This document shows positions 29,210 through 41,200 of a stretch of 64,000 nucleotides of DNA, one piece after another (the first letter of the stretch is position 1; every line of letters begins with the position of its first letter). The position numbers and the translations under genes are program-made. The stretch is from Psococerastis gibbosa (lineage: Eukaryota > Arthropoda > Insecta > Psocodea > Psocidae). The stretch lies in NCBI GenBank assembly GCA_963971405.1, contig OZ020491.1:2238910-2302909 (forward strand), given 5' to 3'. Below the pieces are notes generated by a model that was given only the letters and a program-made list of their open reading frames with translations, ran no database searches and was not told the origin of the DNA.

Positions 29210-32200
29210 TACATGGGTGGAAATTGGAGGTTCTGGGGGGGGGGGATACATAGCTCCCAGGGTTATAAATAATCATAAAAAAAATTAATAGGCGAGTATT
29301 CAGGTTGTATTCAGTTATATTCTGTGCCTGTAAAACGTAACTGTTACTGCCATCAAAATACATAAAACCCCACAAAACATTTCCCCCTGGGGAGACCCCC
29401 GAACCCCCTTCAGATCTCCCGAACCCTTGGGCGCCTACGCAAAGGGCACTAAGGCCATGGCCCCTAATTTCAAAGCGAAGACATTTTCCGCCAATGTTAT
29501 AATACGATAAAAACTTGTAGGTAGTAAAATATGGAAAATTTAGTTGAATTAAGAGGTTACAAAAGTGTCGTGGGAATCAATGAAATCGTAAAACTTAAAA
29601 ACAAAGCAATACATTTGAATTGACGATGACCAGAAGCTAGCCCTAGCTAGCTTGAAAATGGCATGAATATAACTGATAACGGAATTATTATGTACTGTAG
29701 GTAAGGCTGCTTCTTATGTTAAAGTAACACTTGAAGACATGATTGTGGTTCTGTATAATTCATATGAAGCTACTAGGATTTTTAAATGCAATAACATCAG
29801 ACTTGCGCATTACTCTTTTAGTGTTGAAATCATTAAGTAGGCTACTGTTCACATTGAATGTATACATACAGTAAATCAGACTAGAATGTTTAAATGTTTG
29901 AAAATGTAAAAATAATTCTCAATTACAAAAATAATGTTAAATGAAATTAAAACACTAAAATACAAATATTTAAAGTTAAATTTAAAACCAAAGCTATAAG
30001 AATACAACTCAGTGGCAGCACATTTTTCAATTAATATTAATAATGTATGAAGGCAGGCAGCAGATCGACTTCGATGACCCTAGGTGGTAGCGTGCTTGTA
30101 CTTGTGCGAGTCTCTACACGCCATGCGATCAGAGAGGTGTCGTAACTCAACGCGGGTACTAACCTATAGAGGCGACTGAAGGGGTCAATCGGATACATTC
30201 ATTAAATTGTTGGTATGCGATTAACCTTTTTTAAATTTTATAAAAAAGGTTGGCCAATCCTGTCAAACATCTGGCTAAACATAGGCCCCTGCCCCATACC
30301 AAAAGATATTGGATAGCTCTAGACCAATTTTGGGAGCCGAGAATCCATCATTTTAACAAATTTTTGATTCGACAGACTGCCCTATAAATTCCCAGCGTGC
30401 CTCACAACTTAAATATCGTGATCAATCCGGTTTTATGGTTAGCTTTAGCCGAGTGTTTACTTAATTTAACACTATTCGTGCCAAATTTGTGGCATGTTTC
30501 TTACTCAAGTCTATTATTTTTGTAATTTCTGAAAATATTTAATGCATTCATTAAATATTTAAGTCATTATTTAAAATAAATACACAAACAAAGACTTTGT
30601 TCAATGTTTTAATGAGTTTATTCAGGCGGTTCGAAAATTTATATAGTGAACTTTGTTGAGGAATGAAATGAACATGGTAAACCTATAGAGTACTTCAACG
30701 GTCGTATTGTTGAATGCGCCATGAGTCATAGTTGAAGACAGACAGAAACACGAAACCATAAAATCTTCACTTGCTTCATCATAGAGTTAATAATAAGTAG
30801 TCTCTACCCGGGTACGATGACAAAGGACAAGATTCAATTTTTATTCCGCTGAATACAGCCTAGTAAATTCAAATTAAACCTCTGAATATACTAAAACATA
30901 CATTTAAAACACTAAGCTGCCTAAATATTGAACATTCAATAACAAAAAGGTGAGAATTCCTCGGAAATAAATAACGCAAGAAGACCCTGTTTTGAGACTA
31001 AATGTCGTCATCGGAATGAAAGCGGTCACCCAGGGAGAACGCGATTCTATGGTTAGCTTACAAAGAATCAATTTTGTAGCGTGAGTGAAACTGACTGCAA
31101 TCCTAGCGACGGGATTTTATAGGAACCAACCGTCATTCGTGTAGAATACGTTGTAAATTGTATGTCGTTTGGCCGAATTGTTTCGTCGAAAAATGGGCTC
31201 AAAAGTGGGCTGCCATCAACCATGTAAACTGCAAACATTAGCGATTAGTGCTAACCTCTATATTTTTTATTTTTATTAATTTTTTATATTGATTTCTCAA
31301 GGGGTTTCCTGACAATTTAGCCACGATTTGGAACTGGCATAGGCCTAGTCTGTCCTTTTCCAAAGGCTAAAAACAGTTTGCAGGTATGACGGGAGTCTCA
31401 ACGCCGAGTTTTTTACCAAGGTTTGTTTAATAAAATGGTCTCCGAATAAATAGGATCGGGCCGTGAATAGCCGCCATCTTGGGATGACGGGGCGCGTGTG
31501 TGCTAATTTAAACAATGTCATTTATTCTCTATTTTCAACACTCACAGTTAAATTGAAGAGGAAAACCCATAATTAAAATGTGAAACTCATTGTTTCAATT
31601 GGTGTGACCTTGTTAGGGGGGTTTCCAAGGTATTAAAACAGCCTACAAACTCCCCTCATTGCGACCAAAAATCAATAAGTTGCTTCCCCTATCGTTTTCA
31701 TGTGTCTCAGTGTATTTGTATCTCTCCCTAGCAACTACTGCGTTATGGCATCATTTCACCTTGAAATCCCTTTACATGTGCTTTCTGGAAATCTTTTCCT
31801 GTAGCCCATTATTTGCCATAATGAGCCAGTTTCCAGCCCATAGTAAACAAATTCACCTTCACTTTGTCATACAATCTTAACCCTATCTCGTTATGAGTAC
31901 TATTTAAAGAACTTCCGAACGGTAGCTTTTTTTACTTCAAAAATTATCTAAGTTCATTTGGTGAGTTTTCCTATATTTCGCTTATGGAGGGCGCCATATA
32001 CTAACCGCATGATAAGGCCAGGAAACTAGGTTACTTTATCATAGCCTACATTATAGTGGTGTTGGGTTCACTAGCCTATTCAATAGTTGCATTACAATTT
32101 GCTTGAATTATTTATTCGAGCTGACAATAATTCCACATCGAATGACGCATTGTGTTGTCGCTCTACGTCATTTGGCAAACAGCCAACGGGCTAGAAATAG

Positions 32201-33450
32201 CTTTGATTACTGTGAGCCTATGACGTGGCTACTTTTAAGGTCATTCCGATCATGTGTCGGAAAACCTTAGGACCTATGCACAAAGGCGGAAATTGGCTGC
32301 GGCTGTCCTGCCGTGATATATTGAGGACGCTGGGTTGATGCACAAGAACGGAAATATCTGCTTAGGTATTGTCCTGCAATGTATAGGCCGATACAGCGGC
32401 GTCGCGGCGTTTCTGCTGTGGTATATCGCAGGCAATTGACTGATTGACAAGAGCGGAGATATTGCCTTGCCGCCAAAGTATTATCGGCTGGAACACCGTG
32501 GCACCGCAGAGTTTTTGTGCATCGGGTCTTATATAGGCAATATTATAGCAGGCTGTTTGGCGCGTGGTTAATTCAAAATATAAATATGAGATACGCTTCC
32601 TAGTTCCTGTTTATTTTATATACTGTAGGGTGAAGTGTCTTTTCACCAGAATTTCTAACAGGCTCTTGCGAAAGAAACATTGACTTATTATACAAACACG
32701 GTAACAGCAGTCTTTTTTTGTTTCGGCCGCGCGCTAACCGCCTCCTATACAAGGCTCATACAGATTACAGACACTCATTTCCTATCGTCAGACACATGTT
32801 AAACAATGACAGCAGACTATTCGGTAGAAGTGCACCAATGGTTACCGGAGGCTGTACAGAGGAATCTGACGGGCAAATTGGTCTGCTGTCACGTGTTAAC
32901 CTATCCCAATGCATGGGCCATGTGTCTGTAATGCTGAATACGATTTCTCTAACTCATTTTTTGCGTCGGCCTTAGACTTGGCCAATTGTAGTCAGAGGTT
33001 GGAACATAAACATGCAAGTTAATTAGCGTGATAGTGACAGGGTTGCCAGATTTACAAAACATAAAAACCGGACGGGGAGTCAATGGGCCATTCTATCTAG
33101 TGTATATTTTTCTAAAAAAAAAATTTATCTAGTCTTAAATTTAGTTAATTTTGAGGAGCATCATCATAGTAGCTAGTATCCAATTTTTAAAATTATTTCG
33201 TTCTATCTTCCAGAAATTTTTTTTCCGCACTCGATTATTATTTCACTGGACAGGTACAAAAAACCGGACACCTGGCAACCCAGGCAGCCAACCCTGGATA
33301 GTGACTTCATTTGTCTGAAACTATAAAATGACTTGTAGCCGGAGCTTCGCGTTAACCCACTATACAACGCAATTTTGATTCTAACATTGAACGACACTGG
33401 AATTGTGGAATAATCTAAAGCTAGCATTCTTTTAAGGGTACAAAAGTAAA
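29210..33450. other. Gene-poor stretch
   Basis: No gene is supported here. It contains a G run at about 29235, SINE-like repeat 2 at 30064-30240, and a diverged tandem array at about 32270-32480 in which units beginning caagagcggagatatt / caagaacggaaatatc recur roughly every 65 bases. Confidence 0.45.
30064..30240 (+). repeat. SINE-like repeat 2, copy
   Basis: Near-complete copy: cttcgatgaccctaggtggt, gcgtgcttgtacttgtgcga, cgtaactcaacgcggg, tatgcgattaacctttt. Confidence 0.7.
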
Positions 33451-33454
33451 TAGT

Positions 33455-33645
33455 CGGGACATGTAGAGTAGTGGTACGGACTTCGACTTTCACCCGAAAG
33501 GTCGTGGGTTCGAGTCTCCAACTTGCGACATTTTCTGGCCATGCTTTGGAGGGCATGTAAAGCAGGCTGTCCTGGGCGATCCTAGTTGACTGAAAGAGAA
33601 GGGTTTGATAGCCCTAACTCCGCTAGGTTGGCATTTAGGTATTTA
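33455..33645 (+). repeat. tRNA-Glu SINE, complete copy
   Basis: The head gtagagtagtggtacggact resembles the D-arm region of tRNA-Glu. The sequence gactttcacccgaaagg resembles its anticodon arm, with loop ctttcac. gggttcgagtc is the B box. The conserved body (ggagggcatgtaaagcaggc, ctccgctaggttggca) follows. Confidence 0.8.
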
Positions 33646-34719
33646 TAAATACATGGATTTTCTATCTGTATCTGCTCTAACATTCGTGTAACCATTGCAA
33701 CCAGTATTATTATGGTGGGCTCTGCTCGCTGTGCTGCAATACAGGGACGCCGACTTGGGGGGGGGGGGCAAGGTCCATCTTGCCCCCGCAGACTATTTGC
33801 TGGGGGGGGGCAGCGCCCCCCCCCCCCCAGAAGCAAAGAACCCTTAGTGCAGTTTATTTGTTTGTCTCCCTTAATATTCAAACATCAAGATAAAAATAAA
33901 TCACATAATTTGGCATTTGCACCGCACCAACTTTAAGAAACTTTTCCGCGTCAGTTTCGAATGATTTTTGATATAAAGGCTTTAGTAAATATTTTTATAG
34001 AAAGAGCGAGTGTACGTCGGTCAATGTTTTCTGCATTATAGTTATTTTAAGTAACCATTAACCAATGAATTTTCCTAATACTTTCCAGAGTACCGAATTC
34101 TTGCCCCCCCCCCAGAATTTTGAAAACTCGGCGTCCCTGCTACAATATATCGCGATCAGGCGCCAATCCTATTCTAATCTAGTCTTCGGCACTGGGGCTT
34201 TATTTTCAACTATAGGCCTATGTTATAAAATGAGAATGAGAATAAATTTTTCCAAAATATAACAAACACTGCCTTTCTGATAAAATACCACATTGACATT
34301 GTCGGATCCCTGGGGCATTAAGCCTAAAATGCAAGGTTGTAAAAATGGGTATAGCGGTTTGAAACCTGCAATTGTATGTACATGTTAACCTTGACAACAA
34401 TTCACTGCGATATTCTTGTGATGTGTCGTGAGCACCTAATTACACCACACTTTTGACAAACTCTTAACTGCGTAGAAAAATCAATATACTGTAGTTTTCG
34501 GGAGGGGTCCCTTGGAGGCATTCCCAGTAACTATAGGCCTAATAGCGCGTCCTAAAAAAAAAAAAATAGAAAATTGTCTTTATTTTACAATTGGGCGAAT
34601 TACTCTCTTACAAGCAACCCATAATAAATAAAATAAAATATAAGGACCCGGAGGTCTTTTTATGAACCTAGGGTCGTAGGCCTAAAACGTAGGCCCATCG
34701 GTCCCTTGACCAATGCCAA

Positions 34720-35025
34720 CGACGAGATGTCTCTCGGCCTGTCCATCTGTTTTTGGGCAAATTACTCGGTGGATTTTGATGAAATTCGGCATGTAGGTTC
34801 AATAAAATCATACCTTTGGGCTAACTTAATTTTTTTGGGGGGGATTTTCCATCTACAAACTAAAAAAAAAATTCTTCTCATAAACGGCTCCAACTATTTT
34901 CACGTAAATTCACATGGTACATATTGTATTCGTTTAAAGTTTTGGTTTTGAATAAATAAATATTTATTGAAAAAATGGGGGATAAATCATGCTCCAATAC
35001 ATCGCATATACCCTGCCATAATTTT
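34720..35025 (+). repeat. Fragment of the large palindromic family (blocks B and A)
   Basis: It contains gcaaattactcggtggattt, gaaattcggcatgtaggttc and aaacggctccaactattt, matching block B and part of A of 5380-6860. Confidence 0.65.
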
Positions 35026-35026
35026 A

Positions 35027-35215
35027 GTCAGGACTTGGTAGAGTAGTGGTAAAGACTCCGACTTTTGTTGGTTCGAGTCCCACACTTCCTACATTTTCTG
35101 GCCTTGCTGCTAGGGCATGTAAAGCAGGCGGTCCCGGGCCTTCCTAGCTGAGTGTAAGAGAGGGTTTTATAGTCGTAACTCCGCTAGGTTGGCTTAGTAA
35201 TGGAACAAAAAATTT
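35027..35215 (+). repeat. tRNA-Glu SINE, copy
   Basis: Head gtagagtagtggtaaagact, B box ggttcgagtcc, body agggcatgtaaagcaggcgg and ccgctaggttggcttagtaa. Confidence 0.8.
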
Positions 35216-35299
35216 ATTTATAATTACTATATAGCTCTCCCCATGTTAGACTTGCAATCGTCCCATCCATCAATCAACCGAATTGTAATACTAGGACTC

Positions 35300-35475
35300 A
35301 AGGCCGTAGCCAAGTCATGGGGGTTCAACCCCCCTCCCCCCCCCCCCGAAATTAAATGGCTTGATACTACATAGAATCGGATTTTGAAGGGAAAAATAAA
35401 AACCACTATGTAGTATCCAATACAATTTCTAAACCACCCCCCCCCCCTCCGAAAAAAATCCTGGCTACGACCTTG
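35300..35475. repeat. Poly-C repeat with inverted flanks
   Basis: ggccgtagccaagtcatggg, a C run and aaattaaatggcttgatact, then another C run and ctggctacgacctt. A relative of 18105-18185. Confidence 0.6.
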
Positions 35476-35944
35476 CTAGGAATTTTATATATAGTATAAC
35501 GGAACTACTCATGTCTCGTACACCTATACTTCATTGATCAATTGGAACGTGTGTAGGGGCTCGTTTGTGCTGGATCTTTTTTTTCTTTGCCCCGATATCT
35601 ACACACCTTCCGTAACGCTCAGGCAAGCCTACTGACCAGTGGTATTGATCAAACTTATAAGTTTATTCCTTGCCTCCCTCAAGCGCCCCACCCCTATAGC
35701 GACGTATAGGCGACTTGTTGCTCCTCAATTATGAAATTTCATTTAATAATTCAGCCTTTTTTTTCAATACAGCACGAAGTGAATATTATTAAGAGATAGT
35801 CGGACACCCCCCACTGTCAGTTTATTGAGCCCAATTTTATTTAATACGAAATATTGGTTGTATAAAGATATCATCCATTAGAAGAAATATTCCTCTAAAT
35901 TTTGATATTTCACAGCTGGATTCAGTTTATACGCAGAATAATCT

Positions 35945-36095
35945 GGGCTGATGGGCCATGGTCAATTTGTAAGAGTTCTTCCAAAGGTTTCGTCGGCATC
36001 ATCAGTGGCACTACGTAGACTTAAGATGTCGACCGCTGATGTTGACGAAACTTGGAAGTACTCTTTAAGATTGACCACGGCCCATCAGCCCGGAT
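35945..36095. mobile_element. Short foldback element
   Basis: gggctgatgggccatggtca and its complement form the ends. The middle has gtggcactacgtag and gatgtcgacc as in 26255-26520. Confidence 0.65.
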
Positions 36096-36604
36096 TGAAC
36101 GATGGCATATTTTAATTGCAGATATCGTGAGAAGTGAGCTCATATTCTGTATTTTCAATTCCTTCCATTACTTTGGCCCGTTTTAGTGTTAGTAACGGAC
36201 TCATTTAAAAATTTAAAATGTAGATGGACATTTCTTCTATGCTATGCTATAGCTTTACGATCAATTCAAGCAATTACAAATCTTGCATGTGTACCTATTA
36301 TACCAAGAAGCTGACACAGCTGCGTTTACTTATAAGTGGTGTACTAACTGTTGCAACAGGAAATAGTCACAAGACAAGCCGGCTACGTAGGGTTGGAAAA
36401 TTATCCGCGTCACCTTCTTGCATCCTTTACACCGGGGAGGGGGGGGGGTCTGCAGCCCCCCTCCAAAATATTTAGACTTTACAGAATTACTTTTAGAATT
36501 GAGCTTTCGAAATTGAACCCGAAATAAAATCCTGCTGGTAGACATTTTGTGCCTGATTTTATGAAATTCCAGCTAGACTCGCACAACTAGAATCTTTTTC
36601 GACT

Positions 36605-36775
36605 TCGCTGGCAAGGTGGTAGCGTGCTTGTACTTGTGCGAGTTACTACACACCTTGCGGTCGGAGACGTGTCGTGACTCGTCACAAGTACCTAGTAGGT
36701 GACTTAGTGTGGCGATTGAAGAGGTTAATCGGATACATTCATTAAATTGTTTGTACGCGATTTAATCTTTAAAAA
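36605..36775 (+). repeat. SINE-like repeat 2, copy
   Basis: gctggcaaggtggtagcgtg, cttgtacttgtgcgag, gatacattcattaaattg, then an A run. Confidence 0.7.
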
Positions 36776-37443
36776 AACTAGAATCTTTTTTGTGTTTTTT
36801 TGTGTTTTTTTTTGTAGGGGGTTAAATTAAGTAGGGCATTGGGTGTTTCCCCACGCGCCCTTAGGCTTAAGGATACGCTGGTAATGAAAAATTGGTTTAA
36901 AAAAAATCCATGAAATAAAGAATTTATATATTATTATTATTATATTTCCTGTGAGGTTTGGTTTTGTACAAAGTTGGGGGGAGGGGAGTCCATTGGTCCC
37001 TTAACTTTACTATGCTATCTATAAGAAACCTATGCATAGCCTTGGTCTTATCACACTGTATTAACTAGTCTATAGCCTGTAGGCCTACCTTATCTTATCA
37101 ACAACTAGGTCTCACGATTGAGATTGGATGTTTTCCTTCGGAAATTTTTTCTCACAAATTGTCTAATTTTCAACCCAAGTTTTTGGCTTGGATTTATGCT
37201 TACGGGCGAGAGGGGGGTTAAATTGTTTTTGCAACTCGCGCAATGTACGTTGCGGGCATTTATAATTAATGCGAAATTGTCAATTACTACAAGCTATCAA
37301 TGGTTGAGAGACAGTCCGAAACCCCTACAGTCCGTTTTTAAATAAAATCCAAATTTCGGAGGAAATCGATCGTAGTGCCATGTGTGAAATGTCGTAAAGT
37401 ATATATAAAAAAATGTTCCCCTACATTTTGCAACATCACTACG

Positions 37444-37622
37444 TCCATGGCCGTGCCCAGGGGGGTGGTCCAAGGGGTCCGGACCCCCCCCCCCCCCCCC
37501 CGAAATAAATTTTCGTATGTAAACCTGTATTGTATGAAGAATTCATCCATTAATTCATTAATAAGTTACGTAAAAAAAATTTTGGACCCCCCCCCCCCAG
37601 AAATCACAACTTGGCCACGACC
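37444..37622. repeat. Poly-C repeat, inverted copy of the ggccgtgcccag family
   Basis: Starts ggccgtgcccaggggggtgg, then a C run of about 17, cctgtattg, aattcattaataagttacg and a second C run. Confidence 0.7.
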
Positions 37623-38185
37623 TTGACTACGTCACTAACACAGGTCCTTTGCCCACATTTGCCATTCTCTTTGATATACCCCTACGTTTCATCTTATGCT
37701 TATCAGTTCTATTCTATTATCGTTGGGTGTGAGCTGGCCTAAGGGTGGCTTCGAAGTTGGTACGATAATGTGTATGGTAGGGTAAATTTCAGTTAGGTAA
37801 CCAATGAGCGACAGCAAATGATGTCAGCAAACATTTTTTTATTGGTTAATTTGGTAATGGACCTCTGATATTGAAATGTAGGCCTACTTAAAATTATGCG
37901 GCCAATCAATCAAGAAGTTGGAAGGTCACGTGATCTCTCAATGCTGCATGTATAGCCGGCATTATGAATTTCCTTTGACAGAGTTAGCCTACCATACATC
38001 TCGTACCATATCTTTGAAAAGATCCCTAGGGGCCTAAATATTACCAATGCCCTAAATTTAGCAATCTATTGATATTATCGTCTTTTTAATTTAAACTGTC
38101 TTAAGCTACATAGGATGTTTTTTAAAGATTTTTTTGTTGGACTTTCAAATTAGCACACACACTTGACCTCAGGCAAAAGGCCAAG

Positions 38186-38208
38186 ATGGCGGATATCCGG
38201 TCGGATAC
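38186..38208 (+). CDS. ZC3H4: ZC3H4-like exon 1 (start codon)
   Basis: AAGATGGCGGATATCCGG gives MADIRSDT and a phase-2 donor (gtattc) that fits the next exon exactly, yielding MADIRSDTDEVDLEDGEIAS. The donor is not a strong consensus, so this first exon is the least sure of the model. No other Met-bearing exon upstream stood out. Confidence 0.55.
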
Positions 38209-41200
38209 GTATTCTGTATTTACTAAATCTAGTGATTTACACTAGGCTTCTTATTTTTGGTTTAAATCTGCGCCTGACTCACCCCAGTTGGGAGAAGATT
38301 TAGTTCTGCATTGGGTCGCTCCAACCATCACAGCGGAATCGAATTGTGTGTATGTTTGTTACTGCTGCTATGATTTATCCTATCTCAGAGCAATGGACAA
38401 CAACAAATCATCTAAAGGATGATTGGTACCCCCCAGCCGCTGTAAGGCTAATCTTGTGCCCTTTGTAAACGAATGATAAACCCTATATGTATGGCGTACA
38501 TATAAAACATATTTCGGGGGGGGGGGGGGGGGGGGCGAGACCAGGTCGCCTCTAGATATCAACTTCTTGCCGCGGACCGTGACGAACGTTGAATTCCACC
38601 AGCCAAACCGCTCACTAGTTTGTTACGGTAGTATCAGCTCGATTTGTAGCACTAAAGTTTCCTATAAATACTCCTACCAGCTTATGTGGAGTCTTACAGC
38701 TATCGCCCTAATATTGTGTAAAAGAGAACCTGCCGTATCGCTGACCCCTCTTAGGAATAAAAGCGAGGAAAAAGTGAAAGTAAAGATTTTGTATAATCAA
38801 GTTCCCTTAGGGCTGCGAAATGAGAATGAGACAACGCTGAGCTTGGTTGTACGCGGACCTTGCAACACACTTTAACGGAACTGTGCTGGCCCGTAAATTA
38901 AACATGGGAAACACAAGTGTGTAGTGAGCGTGATTCGGGCAAATGAAAGTGAACTCAATGAATTATTATTTGTTAATTTTGTTAGAGCTAAATAATGTTA
39001 TTCTGTCTAATTGATGTATAATCTGTAAATTAAATATTATTTTAACGTCATTACGTCAGCGTGTAGAGCTTTTTAAAATCATTTATATCAAACAAAAGCG
39101 GCTACCGGGCACCTCCACAGTCCGTTTTAGAAAAAAAATCGAATTTCCCAGGAAATATCGATCTTAGAGCCGTTTATGAGGTTTTCAAAGTAGAGAAATA
39201 TTTCCTCTACATTGTGATATGTAAGATGTGGCCATCACTGACCACAGTTTTCGGAATAGAATGTTTCTACGGTAGGTTCTGTATACTAGTAGTGTAAGGC
39301 CGGGTCCCAATATCGCTTGAAAAGTCTCGATCTGCTATGGATGGTGGTGCTGTGCAGGATTTTCAAATGCTGTGCGCTGGTGGGAATGGCCATTCACAAC
39401 CTAGTGTTGTAACGTCTTACTGATAATTACCTTCTAAGGTAACTGTTATTCATTGCATGCGAAGAAAACCGAGATTTCCCTAAGGCCTGCATTCCACTGG
39501 TCAATATTCCGTGATTTGTGATTAAAAAATATTATAATAGATAAGTTAAGTATCTACATAATAGTCTCCTTAAAACAAAAATCGCAACGGAATATTGACC
39601 AGTGGAATACACGCACGGAAGATGCCAGTGATCTTAATGACTGGGTAGAACGGAATTTCATTATCAAGTAAATTAAAATTTCTTCCTACGGACCTTGACA
39701 AGCATAACAGAGCCTAGAGTTCTATATAGGAGAGATGGGGCATTCCATTCCCGCCAAAAATATAACTTTGAATTTCTGGGGCCACTCGCCACTTCTCATA
39801 TGACCAGCTATTGAAAAGACGTAGCTGGTGGCCCCAGGATTCAAACTCATTTTTGCGGGCTTGAATGTCCTATCTCACCTGCATCTCTAGAACCCTAACA
39901 GAGCTTTGGTATAGACAACTTTCCTATAGAAAATCCAGCATGGTGGGCGTCCACCATGTGTTCTTGCCCATCTCCATACTTATCTTATGGAGAGAGGTGC
40001 ATTTCTCATGCATCAGGATTGCCACTCAGGAAAACTAAAAATTGAACCACCTTCCTTCATATGATAAGTGAGGGAACGCACTGCGCCAGTGACCCTCCAA
40101 ATTGGATTTCCTATTAAAAAAAATAGTTCTCCATACAAAAAGTAGTTGACTTGAATATCCAGCAACCTTAACAGTCATTGAGGTCAAGCGCCCAGACCCT
40201 CGCCATTTTGACAATGATATTTGGTTTAACCTGACATTTTAATTTCAGCGATGAGGTTGACTTGGAGGATGGTGAAATCGCGTCTGACGAAGAAGGTGAT
40301 AAGCAGCCGGAAGTTAAACAACAACAACAGCAGAGTCCTTCCAAAAAGCCCCAGGTGCCTGCGCAGTCTTCACCACAGGGTCAGCAGACGTCACCGCAGC
40401 GTCAGCAGTCGCACAATAGGAGGGGTAGTGATGGAAGAAGGGGGAGGGACAACAGAGAGGAGCGGAGTAACCGAAGGCCACACCACAGCGAGCCTGAGCG
40501 GAAAAAAAAGGTATGTTTTGTAACTCGAGAAGGAAATAGGCCTGAGGACTGATGAAGGATTCTCTTTTTCGACCACTGTACTCAGCAGTCGCATAATGCA
40601 GAGTTGGAAAGTTGGCGGCTCCTTCTCTTACTTTACTTTTTTGTGTCCTACTTACTTACTTAGGTTGGCGCGTCCAGCCCGGGGGGGGGGGGCTTTTGGC
40701 CGCTGCCACTACACCACGCCACCTCGGACGATCCTCCGCCGCTCGCTTCCAGTCTCGGGTGCCGGTCGCATGCACATCCTCGAGCACTTGGTCTCTCCAT
40801 CTCAGCCTTGGCCTACCGGGCCGCCTAGGGTGGTTGAAGGTGTCTTCGAAAACCTCTCCCCTTGCATACGGTGTATATGACCCAGCCATTGGAATCGACG
40901 CCCTTTTAGTTCTGATATTATGTTCGGGGAGTCGAATAGGGATTTGTGTCCAAGCGATTCAAAAGTTTAACGGCCAATATTTGGCCACGTCAACCGCAGC
41001 CGGGTTGCCCTGCCAGAGGTCCTCGACCTGCCTATAACATATTCGTATATCGTACAAACAGGCATACGAAGACAACAGCAAATCAGTTTAGGTGCTTTCT
41101 TAATTCCTAAAATACTATACATTTATGGGTTGTTTTCCAGAGAGAAGACGTCAAAGATAAAGACAATGAGAAAGCGGTAAAGAAAGAAGGAGACACCCCT

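Noticed and set aside
32267-32476. 69-codon minus ORF in a GC-richer block
   Set aside because: It lies over a diverged tandem repeat, with no domain or splice support.
33455-33520. tRNA gene
   Set aside because: The head resembles tRNA-Glu with a B box, but no acceptor stem closes and the same sequence recurs with a fixed non-tRNA body, so it is a SINE.
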